Shown: positions 1 to 8,339 of the stretch, one piece after another | How the letters are laid out: each line of letters begins with the position of its first letter | Numbering within the stretch: position 1 is the stretch's first letter | Source: Methylophilaceae bacterium | GTDB taxonomy: Bacteria; Pseudomonadota; Gammaproteobacteria; Burkholderiales; Methylophilaceae | Assembly (NCBI GenBank): GCA_028351715.1 | Contig: JAOMKM010000001.1 | Coordinates: 1-64,000, forward strand | DNA: 64,000 nt | Direction: 5' to 3' | Program-made: the position numbers and the translations under genes | Notes under the pieces: generated by a model | What the model saw: the letters and a program-made list of their open reading frames with translations, nothing else | Told to the model about the DNA's origin: nothing | The model's database searches: none

Positions 1-282
1 ATACTTCTTAACTAAATCAGCTAGAACAGTTACTGAATCATCAGCATACGTATTCAACGAATGTCCACTTTTACTTAATTTTTCTTCTAGTTCAGCGAGT
101 CCTTGAGATAAAAACAATCTTCGATGTTGTCCAATCCTCTCAAAGCCCCAACGACAATTTTTTTCGTTTGCAATATCATGAACATAAACAAATAAAATTG
201 CATCAGATTTTGCTAAAGCTAAATTTAATGAAAGGTTATCATTTAATCTAAGATCATTCCTAAACCAATATAAAGATTTCAT
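1..282 (-). CDS. Photolyase/cryptochrome family protein, N-terminal part
   Basis: The reverse strand gives an open frame of 94 codons from ATG at 282 that runs off the left edge. The protein opens with LYWFRNDLRLNDNLSL, the standard start of the photolyase/cryptochrome antenna (Rossmann) domain. It continues with CRWGFERIGQHRRLFL and an LxELExxLSKSG helix, which resembles cryptochrome-DASH more than class I CPD photolyase. The family uses FAD and blue light to repair pyrimidine dimers or to sense light; the FAD domain lies outside the window. The 202 bases before it hold no gene. Membership of the superfamily is clear, but DASH versus CPD photolyase cannot be settled from this fragment. Confidence 0.88.
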   Translation of the reverse strand, partial: MKSLYWFRNDLRLNDNLSLNLALAKSDAILFVYVHDIANEKNCRWGFERIGQHRRLFLSQGLAELEEKLSKSGHSLNTYADDSVTVLADLVKKY

Positions 283-484
283 AGTGCTCTCAAAACTTAA
301 TAGGGTCACACACTTAGGGTTTCAGACAACTACGATAACTTCTAGTTCAGTCAGTAGGGTATACGTTGACATAAAAAGAGATGAGGGGCAGGTATCCATA
401 ATTAATTGACTCAAGAAAATAAAAATAACGCTATTAAATTATAAAAATTATGGGTACTTCAGCCATAAGGGTCGACGAGTACGT

Positions 485-682
485 CTACTCCTTTGGTTTT
501 CTTTTTTGAATTTCAGCTAATACTAATTTACATTCTTCTGTGGTTAATGTGCAGGCATTAACAGCATCTTCGAAATTATATCCATCAAGCATTAGCTCAA
601 GAAATTTTGTAACCTCATCATGCTCAATATCAAGTAGTGTTGATATTTGAATTATCATTTGGGTGTATTCTTCTGTGTGCAT
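485..682 (-). CDS. Small hypothetical protein, 65 aa
   Basis: Not recognised. The frame is open from 793, but the start chosen is the internal ATG at 682, because GAGG lies six bases before it (TGAGGTTAATTATG) and the upstream extension is an A/T-rich, hydrophobic-looking translation of non-coding DNA. The resulting 65-residue protein is acidic and probably helical, with no signal peptide or membrane segment and one internal Cys-Thr-Leu stretch near residue 44. It lies upstream of the photolyase gene on the same strand, 202 bases away, and is divergent from the next gene. No function is proposed. Confidence 0.55.
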   Translation of the reverse strand: MHTEEYTQMIIQISTLLDIEHDEVTKFLELMLDGYNFEDAVNACTLTTEECKLVLAEIQKRKPKE

Positions 683-780
683 AATTAACCTCAAAAAATT
701 AAATAGATGAAAAAATGTTTTTAAATATTTTACATCTACATTATATAATAGGTTAAATAATTTTAAGGTATATTTACTAA

Positions 781-1299
781 ATGAATAAAGCATTCGACTT
801 TTTAAAAAAAAATTTTCCTAGTACATATAGAGATATTGTCCTAGAACATAAGGCAGTCAATAAAGTCATAACGTTTTGCGACGATAAAAATCAGTACCTT
901 TTATTTACCGGCATGTTTCCAGAGGTAAATGAAGGAAAAGGAATATATGGTGAATTAGAAGGATATTTCGTTAATTTTTTGGCAGATAAATATAATGCAA
1001 CAGCATTTGCAAGAGCCTCTGCTTACGCCCTAGAAGACCAAACATCTTTTATTGGAATTGATATAAAAAGTATCGACAATGATATCTGGTCACAACAAAA
1101 TATTTTTCATACTGATAATGAAAGTAAAGTAACTGACGTTGAAGAAAAATATACGAATAGCAGTAAAAAAAATGTTATCTGCCCAGCAGTTAATACTTAT
1201 TTTGAGAAAATACCCTTTCCTGAGGATACACAAGAGTTCCTCAATAACTTATATGAGCAAGTTAAGCCAAGCCTGCAGTTAATTCAGTTAAAAAAATAA
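781..1299 (+). CDS. Hypothetical protein, 172 aa
   Basis: Not recognised. This is a soluble-looking, acidic protein without a signal peptide or membrane segment. It has a mixed alpha/beta appearance, including a GKGIYGELEGYFVNFLADKY segment near residues 53-72 and a conserved-looking IGIDIKSID strand near residues 92-100. The start ATG has only a weak AAGG about 11 bases upstream. The gene ends 18 bases before the DUF2721 gene on the same strand, so the two are probably co-transcribed, and it diverges from the 65-aa gene across a 98-base A/T-rich spacer. The length and amino acid composition look like a real gene. No function is proposed. Confidence 0.6.
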   Translation: MNKAFDFLKKNFPSTYRDIVLEHKAVNKVITFCDDKNQYLLFTGMFPEVNEGKGIYGELEGYFVNFLADKYNATAFARASAYALEDQTSFIGIDIKSIDNDIWSQQNIFHTDNESKVTDVEEKYTNSSKKNVICPAVNTYFEKIPFPEDTQEFLNNLYEQVKPSLQLIQLKK

Positions 1300-1317
1300 T
1301 TAGAATAAAGAATATTT

Positions 1318-1749
1318 ATGATTGATTTTAGCGAAATTGCAGTTTTGATTCAGATGGCAGTTGCCCCAGCTTTTTTACTTACTGGTATAGGGGCAATATT
1401 AACAGTTATGGCAACTCGCTTAACTAGAATTGTAGATCGCTTTAGAGTACTTAATGAAGGAAAAAATTTATCTATAAAAAAAAAGGATAAGGCCGACGAA
1501 CTTCTCTCCTTATTATGTCGAGCCCGATGGACTCATATAGCAATTTTTCTAACAACTATCTCTGCATTATTAATTTGTATCTTAATTGCAATGATTTTTA
1601 TAGCGACTGAGGTGAATTTCAATTTAGATCAGTATCTTTCAACTCTCTTTATCGTTGCAATGACTGTATTAATTCTTGGTTTGCTAAGCTTTTTAAGAGA
1701 AGTTAGCTTATCTAAAAGCGTTATAAATATAAATAAAGTAACTAAATAA
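1318..1749 (+). CDS. DUF2721 family membrane protein
   Basis: A 143-residue protein with a hydrophobic N-terminal segment (about residues 7-32, containing PAFLLTGIGAILTVMATRL) and two closely spaced membrane segments around residues 73-123. The start, FSEIAVLIQMAVAPAFLLTG, followed by a basic RLTRIVDRFR helix, is the pattern I associate with DUF2721, a family of small inner-membrane proteins of unknown role. It sits 18 bases after the 172-aa hypothetical gene and is followed by tRNA-Glu. The family assignment is from memory of the motif. Confidence 0.72.
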   Translation: MIDFSEIAVLIQMAVAPAFLLTGIGAILTVMATRLTRIVDRFRVLNEGKNLSIKKKDKADELLSLLCRARWTHIAIFLTTISALLICILIAMIFIATEVNFNLDQYLSTLFIVAMTVLILGLLSFLREVSLSKSVININKVTK

Positions 1750-1817
1750 GTAAAAACAATTGAAATTTAATAGATACATTTCTACATATTGTAGTAAAAT
1801 ATTTGACTTTCTAGAGC

Positions 1818-1893
1818 GACCCCATCGTCTAGAGGCCTAGGACACCTGGTTTTCATCCAGGCAACAGGGGTTCGACTCCCCTTGGGGTCACCA
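1818..1893 (+). tRNA. tRNA-Glu (anticodon UUC), CCA encoded
   Basis: The cloverleaf folds by eye. The acceptor stem GACCCCA (1818-1824) pairs with TGGGGTC (1883-1889). The anticodon stem CCTGG (1845-1849) pairs with CCAGG (1857-1861) around a seven-base loop with TTC at 1852-1854. The T arm contains the invariant GGTTCGA. The discriminator A is at 1890 and CCA is encoded at 1891-1893. The D arm, CGTCTAGAGGCCTAGGACAC, is typical of bacterial tRNA-Glu. It stands alone between DUF2721 and the lipid operon. Confidence 0.97.
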
Positions 1894-1970
1894 TTTTAAT
1901 TAAATCTAAACTATTTTTAATTAATTTCGTCATAAATAATTAACAATAAAATAATTTTCAGCTTAAACGT

Positions 1971-3002
1971 ATGATTACAACATTAATAAAAATTGCTGAA
2001 AAAAATCTTTTGCCAGATATCTTGATACGATATGGAATTCGATCTCTTCTCAAAAAAAGACTACACTCACTCTTAAAAGAGACATCAGAAGAAAGGCGGA
2101 AAATAAAACAAAATTTTATTAATGCGATGGATAATTCTCCAATTGCATTGGTTCCGGAGCTAGCTAACGAACAGCATTATGAGGTTCCTGCTGAATTTTA
2201 TAATCTCTGCTTAGGATTAAATAAAAAATATAGTAGTTGTTATTGGGACGAAAAAACAAATAATCTTGATCAGGCAGAAAAGTTAGCCTTAAAAAAAACT
2301 TGTAATCATGCCAATCTTAAGGATGGCTTAAGTATTCTAGAGCTTGGTTGTGGGTGGGGATCCCTCACTCTATGGATGGCTAAAAATTACCCAAAAAGTA
2401 CGATAACTGCCGTATCAAATTCATCTTCACAACGCGCCTATATATTATCTCAAGCAAAATTAAGAAGACTTAAAAATATCGAGGTAATAACTTGTGATAT
2501 GAATATTTTTAAGACTAGCAATAAATATGACCGAATAGTATCTGTGGAAATGATAGAGCATATGAGGAATCATAGGAAATTATTTGCAAATATTTCTGGG
2601 TGGCTTAACCCTAAAGGAAAATTTTTTATGCACATATTTGTTCATAAATCTCAACCTTATCTTTTCGAAGTAGAGGGTAAGGATGACTGGATGAGTAAGT
2701 ATTTTTTTTCTGGTGGAATGATGCCAAGCGAGGACCTTGCCCTTCACTTTCAAGACAAACTTAAGATAGAGGAGCAATGGACTTGGTCAGGAAACCATTA
2801 TGAAAAGACAGCAAATGCTTGGCTTAAAAATATTGATAAAAATAATATAAAGGCTATACAATCTCTAGAGAGTATTTATGGTAAAAATGATGCGAAAAAA
2901 TGGTTACAGCGTTGGAGAATATTTTTTATGGCATGTGCTGAACTTTGGGGCTTTAACGAAGGAGATGAGTGGCGAGTTTCCCATTATCTATTCAAAAAAT
3001 GA
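1971..3002 (+). CDS. CFA-synthase-like SAM methyltransferase (CNMT type), first gene of lipid operon
   Basis: A 343-aa class I SAM-dependent methyltransferase of the cyclopropane-fatty-acid-synthase superfamily. The SAM-binding loop is LELGCGWGS (about residues 124-132). It is followed by VSVEMIEHMRNH, which keeps the family's Glu-His pair, and by FFMHIFVH, which keeps a His at the place expected for the CFA bicarbonate-binding His. The C-terminal EWRVSHYLFKK and the overall shape resemble coclaurine-N-methyltransferase-like members rather than classical Cfa. The substrate is unknown; a lipid is inferred from its neighbours (desaturase, FAD oxidoreductase, second CFA-like protein). Its stop overlaps the next start (ATGA), so translation is probably coupled. 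It is the first of nine genes. Confidence 0.85.
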   Translation: MITTLIKIAEKNLLPDILIRYGIRSLLKKRLHSLLKETSEERRKIKQNFINAMDNSPIALVPELANEQHYEVPAEFYNLCLGLNKKYSSCYWDEKTNNLDQAEKLALKKTCNHANLKDGLSILELGCGWGSLTLWMAKNYPKSTITAVSNSSSQRAYILSQAKLRRLKNIEVITCDMNIFKTSNKYDRIVSVEMIEHMRNHRKLFANISGWLNPKGKFFMHIFVHKSQPYLFEVEGKDDWMSKYFFSGGMMPSEDLALHFQDKLKIEEQWTWSGNHYEKTANAWLKNIDKNNIKAIQSLESIYGKNDAKKWLQRWRIFFMACAELWGFNEGDEWRVSHYLFKK

Positions 3003-3499
3003 AATCTAAATTAATCAATTTTCTTTTATTTCAGGTTGGATGGTTTACTGCTATTTTGGGAGCAGCTTACGGAAAAACTACCGAAGCGTTAATCATTTCC
3101 ACAATTATTATCTTAATCCATCTAAAAATTATTCCAAATCGTAAGGATGACATTAAATTGTTTATCTATGCTGCCATTGCAGGCTTTTTCTTCGATGGGC
3201 TCATACAGTATAACAATCTAATTTTATATAATAATCCAGGGTGGCCCTACCCACTAACTCCATTATGGATCATCATTCTTTGGGTAATGTTCGCTATGAC
3301 TTTAAACCATAGCCTTAGTTGGCTAAAGGGACGGGTATTGTTAGCTGCATTATTTGGTGCGATTGGTGGGCCTTTAGCCTATATCGCAGGAGAGAAATTA
3401 GGCGCAATAACTATTAGTGGATCTCAGGCATTATTCGTACTTTCAATAGGATGGGCATTTATTACCCCGCTGTTAGTTTATTTGTCTGTAAAAAAATGA
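2999..3499 (+). CDS. DUF2878 family membrane protein
   Basis: A 166-aa integral membrane protein. The start is the ATG at 2999 that overlaps the upstream stop as ATGA; the frame is open from 2969, but those codons lie inside the previous gene. Four to five hydrophobic segments are visible, with a FFFDGLIQYNNLILYNNPGW region in the middle and a Trp-rich PLTPLWIIILWVMFAMTLNH stretch. This matches what I recall of DUF2878, a family found next to CFA-like, DUF1365 and DUF1295 genes in proteobacteria. The molecular role is unknown; action on or in the inner membrane is inferred from context. Confidence 0.72.
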   Translation: MKSKLINFLLFQVGWFTAILGAAYGKTTEALIISTIIILIHLKIIPNRKDDIKLFIYAAIAGFFFDGLIQYNNLILYNNPGWPYPLTPLWIIILWVMFAMTLNHSLSWLKGRVLLAALFGAIGGPLAYIAGEKLGAITISGSQALFVLSIGWAFITPLLVYLSVKK

Positions 3500-4257
3500 T
3501 TGATATTTATGTCAATATAGCCGGCAACTTATTTATCTTCGCGATTTTTGGTTGGGCAGTCAGTCTTATAACAAAAAATGTGACCCATGTAGACAGTATG
3601 TGGAGTATCTTTTTTGTTATTGCATACATAACAGCAATGCAAGAAATGAGGATACTTTCGTATCAAAATATAGCAGTCTTATTTTTAGTTATGATTTGGT
3701 CAGCAAGACTTACAGTTTATCTTTCAATCCGAAACTTTGGATCAAAGGAGGATATTCGGTACCAGGAAATTAGGAGTAATAATGAACCAAACTTTAAATT
3801 CAAAAGTTTATATATAATATTTATATTTCAGGCTGTATTAGCCATGATTATATCCCTGCCATTAATTGCCCTTGCAACCAGTAATCACCCTTACGGTGTG
3901 CTTGATATGGTTGGGCTAGGAATCGTTATATTTGGCATATTATATGAAACCATAGCTGACTTTCAACTTAAACAATTTGTTAAGGGTAATAACAAGGGGG
4001 TTCTAGATACAGGTTTATGGAGACATTCAAGGCATCCAAATTATTTTGGTGAATTTCTAGTTTGGTGGGGCTTTTATATTGTCTCTTTTGGGTCTGGGCA
4101 TCTAATTGCAATTTTCTCACCCATTCTTATGACATGGCTTCTCCTTAAATTTTCTGGCATTGGTAGAATGGAAAGTACCATTTCAGGTAGGCGACCAGGA
4201 TATAAAATCTACGCACAACAAACATCGAGCTTTATCCCATGGCCGCGAAAAAAATAG
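3496..4257 (+). CDS. DUF1295 / steroid 5-alpha-reductase-like membrane enzyme
   Basis: A 253-aa polytopic membrane protein starting at the ATG at 3496, which again overlaps the previous stop as ATGA. The C-terminal half has RHSRHPNYFGEFLVWWGFYI, the hallmark of the DUF1295 / steroid-5-alpha-reductase / ICMT-like fold, in which the conserved His-Pro-Asn-Tyr region binds a nucleotide or SAM cofactor. Family members reduce double bonds or methylate lipidic substrates, so an NADPH-dependent reductase acting on a lipid is plausible but not shown. About six membrane segments are visible. It is the third gene of the lipid operon and overlaps the next gene by 19 bases. Confidence 0.85.
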   Translation: MIDIYVNIAGNLFIFAIFGWAVSLITKNVTHVDSMWSIFFVIAYITAMQEMRILSYQNIAVLFLVMIWSARLTVYLSIRNFGSKEDIRYQEIRSNNEPNFKFKSLYIIFIFQAVLAMIISLPLIALATSNHPYGVLDMVGLGIVIFGILYETIADFQLKQFVKGNNKGVLDTGLWRHSRHPNYFGEFLVWWGFYIVSFGSGHLIAIFSPILMTWLLLKFSGIGRMESTISGRRPGYKIYAQQTSSFIPWPRKK

Positions 4258-4865
4258 CTTACTTACTTAGTCTGTTACTCATTATCTCTGAGAACATAAT
4301 GGCCCGAGAATGGAAATTTGATGCAATCCTTAATGATAAAGTTATAGGGCGACATGTATTCGAAGTTGATGATAAAAAATCCGTGAGCTCAGCTGATTTC
4401 CATATTAAATTCATGTTTATGGATATATACTATAAACATGTATCAGAGGAATTATGGGCTCAGGGATGTTTGACTAAAATTGATAGTGAAACGGATGATG
4501 ATGGAGAAAAAAATCAGGTTAATGGCTTTTTAGATAACAACAAGTTTCTAATTAAAACCATTAAAATTAATCAGTCTCTTCCTTCTTGCATCATGACTTT
4601 TGCTTATTGGAACCCAAAAATATTAAAGGAACCAAGGCTTTTAAATTCCCAGAATGCGGAATGGCTTGATATAGAAACAACGTTAGTTAAACAAGAATTG
4701 TTGTTAGTTAAAGAGCAAAACATAATGACAAATCATTATGTTTTAAAAGGAACTAAGGAAGGGCGTGAACGTCTAGTAATTGATCTTTGGTACGATGAAG
4801 AAATGAATTGGGTTGGTTTAAAATCACCAACACCAATAGGTGATATTTTCTATAAATTAATTTAA
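4239..4865 (+). CDS. Exported DUF6134 family protein
   Basis: A 208-aa protein with a clear N-terminal signal peptide (residues 1-22, ending near IMAREW), predicted to act in the periplasm. The mature part begins with a WKFDAILNDKVIGRHVFEV strand pair and contains SETDDDGEKNQVNG. This pattern fits DUF6134, a beta-rich family often found with CFA-like and DUF1295 genes; DUF3833, which can sit at this place, fits less well. The start at 4239 overlaps the DUF1295 end by 19 bases. An internal ATG at 4299 would remove the signal peptide and is less likely. Function unknown. Confidence 0.65.
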   Translation: MAAKKIAYLLSLLLIISENIMAREWKFDAILNDKVIGRHVFEVDDKKSVSSADFHIKFMFMDIYYKHVSEELWAQGCLTKIDSETDDDGEKNQVNGFLDNNKFLIKTIKINQSLPSCIMTFAYWNPKILKEPRLLNSQNAEWLDIETTLVKQELLLVKEQNIMTNHYVLKGTKEGRERLVIDLWYDEEMNWVGLKSPTPIGDIFYKLI

Positions 4866-4878
4866 TTATTTATTATAT

Positions 4879-5397
4879 ATGATTGTTTTAAAAAGAATTT
4901 TTTATGTATTTTTTTTTATTTCTGGTTGCTCAATGAACTCAGTTAACCTAAAAACTGTTGATCAAGTTAATATAAATGAGTTTATGGGTTCATGGTATGT
5001 GATCGCGCATATACCTACATTTATTGAAAAGGAAGCCCATAACGCAATTGAATCGTATGAGCTTAATAATGATGGCACCATTGCAACAACGTTTACGTTC
5101 AATAAAGGTTCTCTTGAGGGTCAAAAAAAAACATATAACCCAAAAGGCTTTATTGTAGAAGGTACGAATAATGCTCAATGGGATATGCAGTTTATATGGC
5201 CCATTAAGTCTCAATATAAAATAACTTATCTAGATAATAACTACAACACAACCGTAATAGCTCGCGATGCTCTCGATTATGTGTGGATAATGTCAAGGAG
5301 TAAGGAGCTAGATAAACCAGACCTCAATAAAATAATAGATCACATAAAGGCTTTAGGCTACAACATAGATTTACTTAGAATGGTTCCTCATCAATGA
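4879..5397 (+). CDS. Lipocalin family lipoprotein (Blc-like)
   Basis: A 172-aa outer-membrane lipoprotein candidate. The signal peptide ends in FFFISGC, a lipobox with Cys at residue 17. The mature domain starts with the lipocalin signature FMGSWYVIAHIP (Gly-x-Trp-Tyr), and the later DYVWIMSRSKELDK matches the second bacterial lipocalin block. Bacterial lipocalins such as Blc bind fatty acids and lysophospholipids at the outer membrane and are stress-related. It lies in the lipid operon directly before the desaturase, and its stop overlaps the desaturase start. Carrying or scavenging a modified or damaged lipid is a reasonable inference. Confidence 0.88.
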   Translation: MIVLKRIFYVFFFISGCSMNSVNLKTVDQVNINEFMGSWYVIAHIPTFIEKEAHNAIESYELNNDGTIATTFTFNKGSLEGQKKTYNPKGFIVEGTNNAQWDMQFIWPIKSQYKITYLDNNYNTTVIARDALDYVWIMSRSKELDKPDLNKIIDHIKALGYNIDLLRMVPHQ

Positions 5398-6362
5398 TGA
5401 ACTTAGCTAAATATTTAATTCGTTACTTTGTTGGCTGGTTTGACAATAGGGTCGTAGAAGAAAAATATCTTGGCATCAACCTGCAGGGAAAAGAAATTGA
5501 TTGGGCTAGGGTTGTGCCCTTCATTATTATTCATCTCTCACTTATATCTCTATTCTTTGTTGGGGTAAGTAAAATTGCAATCGTGACATTCATATTAATG
5601 TATGCCCTAAGGATGTTTGCTATAACTGGCTTCTATCACCGTTATTTTTCTCATAAAGCCTTTAAAACAACGCGCTTAATGCAATTTATATTCGCTATTA
5701 TAGGTGCTTCGGCAGTTCAAAGAGGCCCTATTTGGTGGGCTGCACACCACCGAGAGCATCATATGCATTCCGATACAATCAATGACAAACATTCACCAAA
5801 GGCACATAGTTTCTTTTGGAGTCATACAGGATGGTTTCTAACGAAAGCTAATTTTCTTACTCATACAAAAATGGTAAAGGAACTTTCTCGCTACCCGGAA
5901 TTAAGATTAATTGATCGTTTTGACGTCATCGTACCTATCATGACATGCGTATCCCTCTATTTCTTTGGTGAATATTTGAATGCAAGTCACCCTACTTTGG
6001 ATACTAACGGCCTGCAAATGTTGTCGTGGGGTTTTGTATTATCAACAGTTGTTTTATACCACTCAACGTTTCTTGTAAATTCAGTGGCTCATCTTTGGGG
6101 TAAACCTCGATATAAAACTGATGACGAAAGTAAAAATAATTTTTTTATCGCCTTACTTACATTCGGTGAGGGCTGGCATAATAATCATCATCATTTTCCA
6201 GGCTCAGCTCGCCAAGGATTCTTTTGGTGGGAAATTGATATAACCTATTACCTTCTAAAATTAATGTCATTATTCGGCTTGATATGGGACGTAAGAACTG
6301 TGTCTACTAATATTAGGGAGTCGAATCAAATTAATAGTCCTAAAAAAACTATTAGCCAATAA
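5394..6362 (+). CDS. Membrane fatty acid desaturase (acyl-CoA desaturase type)
   Basis: A 322-aa integral membrane di-iron desaturase. All three histidine boxes are present: HRYFSH (about residues 81-86), HHREHH (about 120-125) and HNNHH (about 264-268), separated by hydrophobic segments as in the Ole1/DesC-type acyl desaturases. The family uses O2 and electrons to insert a double bond in an acyl chain. Two adjacent ATG codons (5394 and 5397) both overlap the lipocalin stop, and either could be used. It ends in a TAATG overlap with the FAD oxidoreductase. O2-dependent chemistry in this operon fits synthesis of an oxidised or polyunsaturated methylated acyl chain. The position of desaturation cannot be read from sequence. 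Confidence 0.93.
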   Translation: MMNLAKYLIRYFVGWFDNRVVEEKYLGINLQGKEIDWARVVPFIIIHLSLISLFFVGVSKIAIVTFILMYALRMFAITGFYHRYFSHKAFKTTRLMQFIFAIIGASAVQRGPIWWAAHHREHHMHSDTINDKHSPKAHSFFWSHTGWFLTKANFLTHTKMVKELSRYPELRLIDRFDVIVPIMTCVSLYFFGEYLNASHPTLDTNGLQMLSWGFVLSTVVLYHSTFLVNSVAHLWGKPRYKTDDESKNNFFIALLTFGEGWHNNHHHFPGSARQGFFWWEIDITYYLLKLMSLFGLIWDVRTVSTNIRESNQINSPKKTISQ

Positions 6363-7606
6363 TGAAAATAGCTATAGTTGGAGCTGGCATCTCTGGCAAT
6401 ACCATCGCCCATCTTCTTCATAAAGAACATAAAATTACAGTATTCGAAAAGAATGACAGAATTGGTGGTCATTCGCATACCCATAAAATTCAAATAGAAG
6501 GTAAGAGTATTTCTGTCGATACAGGATTTATTGTTTTTAATAAAAAAACTTATCCATTATTTACATCATTACTGAACAAATTGAAGGTTGATTACGAGAA
6601 TAGCAATATGAGCTTTAGTGTTTTCTCAAAACTTTCTGGTCTTGAATATAACGGAACAAATCTAAATACTCTATTTTCCCAAAGGAAAAACTTCTTTAAT
6701 TATAAGTTTATTAAAATGATTTTCGAAATATTGCGATTTAATAAAGAAGCACTTGAATTACTTAGTGCTAGAGAAGAGATACCATTAGGTGATTATTTAG
6801 CTAAAAATAATTACTCAAGCTATTTCTCAACACATTATATATTACCAATGGGCTCAGCAATCTGGTCCTCTAATTTAAAAACTATGCTTAACTTTCCAGC
6901 CAAGTTTTTTGTAAAATTTTTTCATAACCATGGAATGCTTAATATTAACGATAGACCCCAATGGCTAACGGTAACTGGAGGATCAGAATCCTATGTTAAA
7001 AAACTATGTGAGCCATTTATCGACTCAATAAAACTGAAGTCTAATATAAAATTTATTGAAAGAACAAAGAATAAGGTCGTCATCCATCATCAGAATGGAA
7101 GTAGTGAAAGGTTTGATTATTTATTCATGGCCTGCCATAGCAATGAGGCGTTAAACCTAATAAAAGATGCTAGCAACTTAGAAAAAAACTTATTAGGGTC
7201 CGTTCCGTACTGTAATAATGATGTTTATTTACATACAGATGCTTCAATAATGCCAAAACATAAATTATCATGGGCAGCATGGAATTATAATATCGATAAC
7301 AAAAGCCATGAACCGATATCTCTGACATACAATATGAACATACTGCAAAATATTAAAAGTGAGAACCCTATTCTTGTAACACTAAACCCAAAGAGCAATC
7401 TTGACCCAAGAAAAATTATAAAAAAATTAAATTATGCACATCCTATGTTTTCAATTGATGGCATAAATGCACAAAAAAACCATCACTTAATCTCAGGAGT
7501 TAACCGAACATTTTATGCTGGCGCATACTGGGGTAATGGATTCCATGAGGATGGAGTAAAAAGTGCATTTGATTCAGTAAGCCAACTAAATAAGCTGTTG
7601 AATTAA
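6362..7606 (+). CDS. FAD-dependent oxidoreductase (flavin amine-oxidase-like, CFA-associated)
   Basis: A 414-aa flavoprotein. The N-terminal dinucleotide-binding motif IAIVGAGISGNTIAHLL is followed by VFEKNDRIGGHSHT, the GG doublet of amine-oxidase/phytoene-desaturase-type flavoproteins. The C-terminal FAD motif reads YAGAYWGNGFHEDGVKSA. This subfamily is usually encoded with DUF1365 and a CFA-like protein, as here (next two genes, 1-base gap then a 4-base overlap). In Rhodobacter sphaeroides, genes of this kind are needed for furan fatty acid formation. Redox action on a methylated acyl chain is therefore inferred, not shown. Confidence 0.85.
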   Translation: MKIAIVGAGISGNTIAHLLHKEHKITVFEKNDRIGGHSHTHKIQIEGKSISVDTGFIVFNKKTYPLFTSLLNKLKVDYENSNMSFSVFSKLSGLEYNGTNLNTLFSQRKNFFNYKFIKMIFEILRFNKEALELLSAREEIPLGDYLAKNNYSSYFSTHYILPMGSAIWSSNLKTMLNFPAKFFVKFFHNHGMLNINDRPQWLTVTGGSESYVKKLCEPFIDSIKLKSNIKFIERTKNKVVIHHQNGSSERFDYLFMACHSNEALNLIKDASNLEKNLLGSVPYCNNDVYLHTDASIMPKHKLSWAAWNYNIDNKSHEPISLTYNMNILQNIKSENPILVTLNPKSNLDPRKIIKKLNYAHPMFSIDGINAQKNHHLISGVNRTFYAGAYWGNGFHEDGVKSAFDSVSQLNKLLN

Positions 7607-7607
7607 T

Positions 7608-8339
7608 ATGCACGCGGTCTACCAAGGTACAATTACACACACTCGATTTTCATTTAAACCTCATAAATTTACCTATAAAACTAACATGCTTTACTTAGAT
7701 CTTGATGAGCTTCAGGGTGCATTCCTAGGAAAGTTATTTTGGGGTTATAACAAGCCAAATCTAGCTTCCTTTTATAGATCAGATTTTTATGGCGATAAAA
7801 GAAAAACGATTAAAAAGTCGATTCAGTCTTTATTAGCAAATAAAATTAATTTAAATCATAAGGGAAAAGTTTTTCTATTGACAACTATCCGCAACTTTGG
7901 CTTCTCATTTAATCCAGTTAGCTTTTATTACTGTTTTGATGAATCATCAAATATTCAGGCAATTGTCTCTCATATAACAAATACCCCATGGAACGAAAAG
8001 CATGCCTATGTTCATGATTGCAGAAATAAACCATCAATGTCTAAGAAGTTTGAATTTGATAAAGACTTTCATGTCTCACCTTTTATGCCAATGAACATCA
8101 ATTATAGTTGGGTATTTAGCCCTCCTAAGGACTTTCTTTTTGTTTCAATGGATAGTTACAATAACGATAAATTAGTATTCAATGCTACCCTTAAAATGAC
8201 AAAAGGAGCATGGGGTAATTTTACGCTGAATAAAATTCTATTCTTATCCCTCCCCATGTCGATTAAATCGATCGTACTGATTTACTTTAACGCATTGATA
8301 TTACTTATAAAAAAAGCGAAGTTTTACCCACACCCATGA
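7608..8339 (+). CDS. DUF1365 family protein
   Basis: A 243-aa protein with the DUF1365 pattern: N-terminal HTRFSFKPHKFTYKTNMLYL, a central GFSFNPVSFYYCFD, then TPWNEKHAYV and FHVSPFMPMN. The last part carries a hydrophobic helix (about residues 208-233). The biochemical role of DUF1365 is not established. It almost always sits between the FAD oxidoreductase and a CFA-like protein, and that order is kept here. It overlaps the CFA-like gene by four bases (ATGA), which supports co-translation and a shared pathway. Confidence 0.9.
   Translation: MHAVYQGTITHTRFSFKPHKFTYKTNMLYLDLDELQGAFLGKLFWGYNKPNLASFYRSDFYGDKRKTIKKSIQSLLANKINLNHKGKVFLLTTIRNFGFSFNPVSFYYCFDESSNIQAIVSHITNTPWNEKHAYVHDCRNKPSMSKKFEFDKDFHVSPFMPMNINYSWVFSPPKDFLFVSMDSYNNDKLVFNATLKMTKGAWGNFTLNKILFLSLPMSIKSIVLIYFNALILLIKKAKFYPHP

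Noticed and set aside
366..394. TTGACA at 366-371 as a promoter
   Set aside because: No -10 box lies 16-18 bases downstream and no plus-strand gene follows; the next gene is on the minus strand.
683..793. Longer version of the 65-aa protein starting at 793
   Set aside because: The extra 37 residues come from A/T-rich spacer, no ribosome site precedes 793, and it would overlap the start of the opposite gene at 781. The ATG at 682 has a good GAGG.
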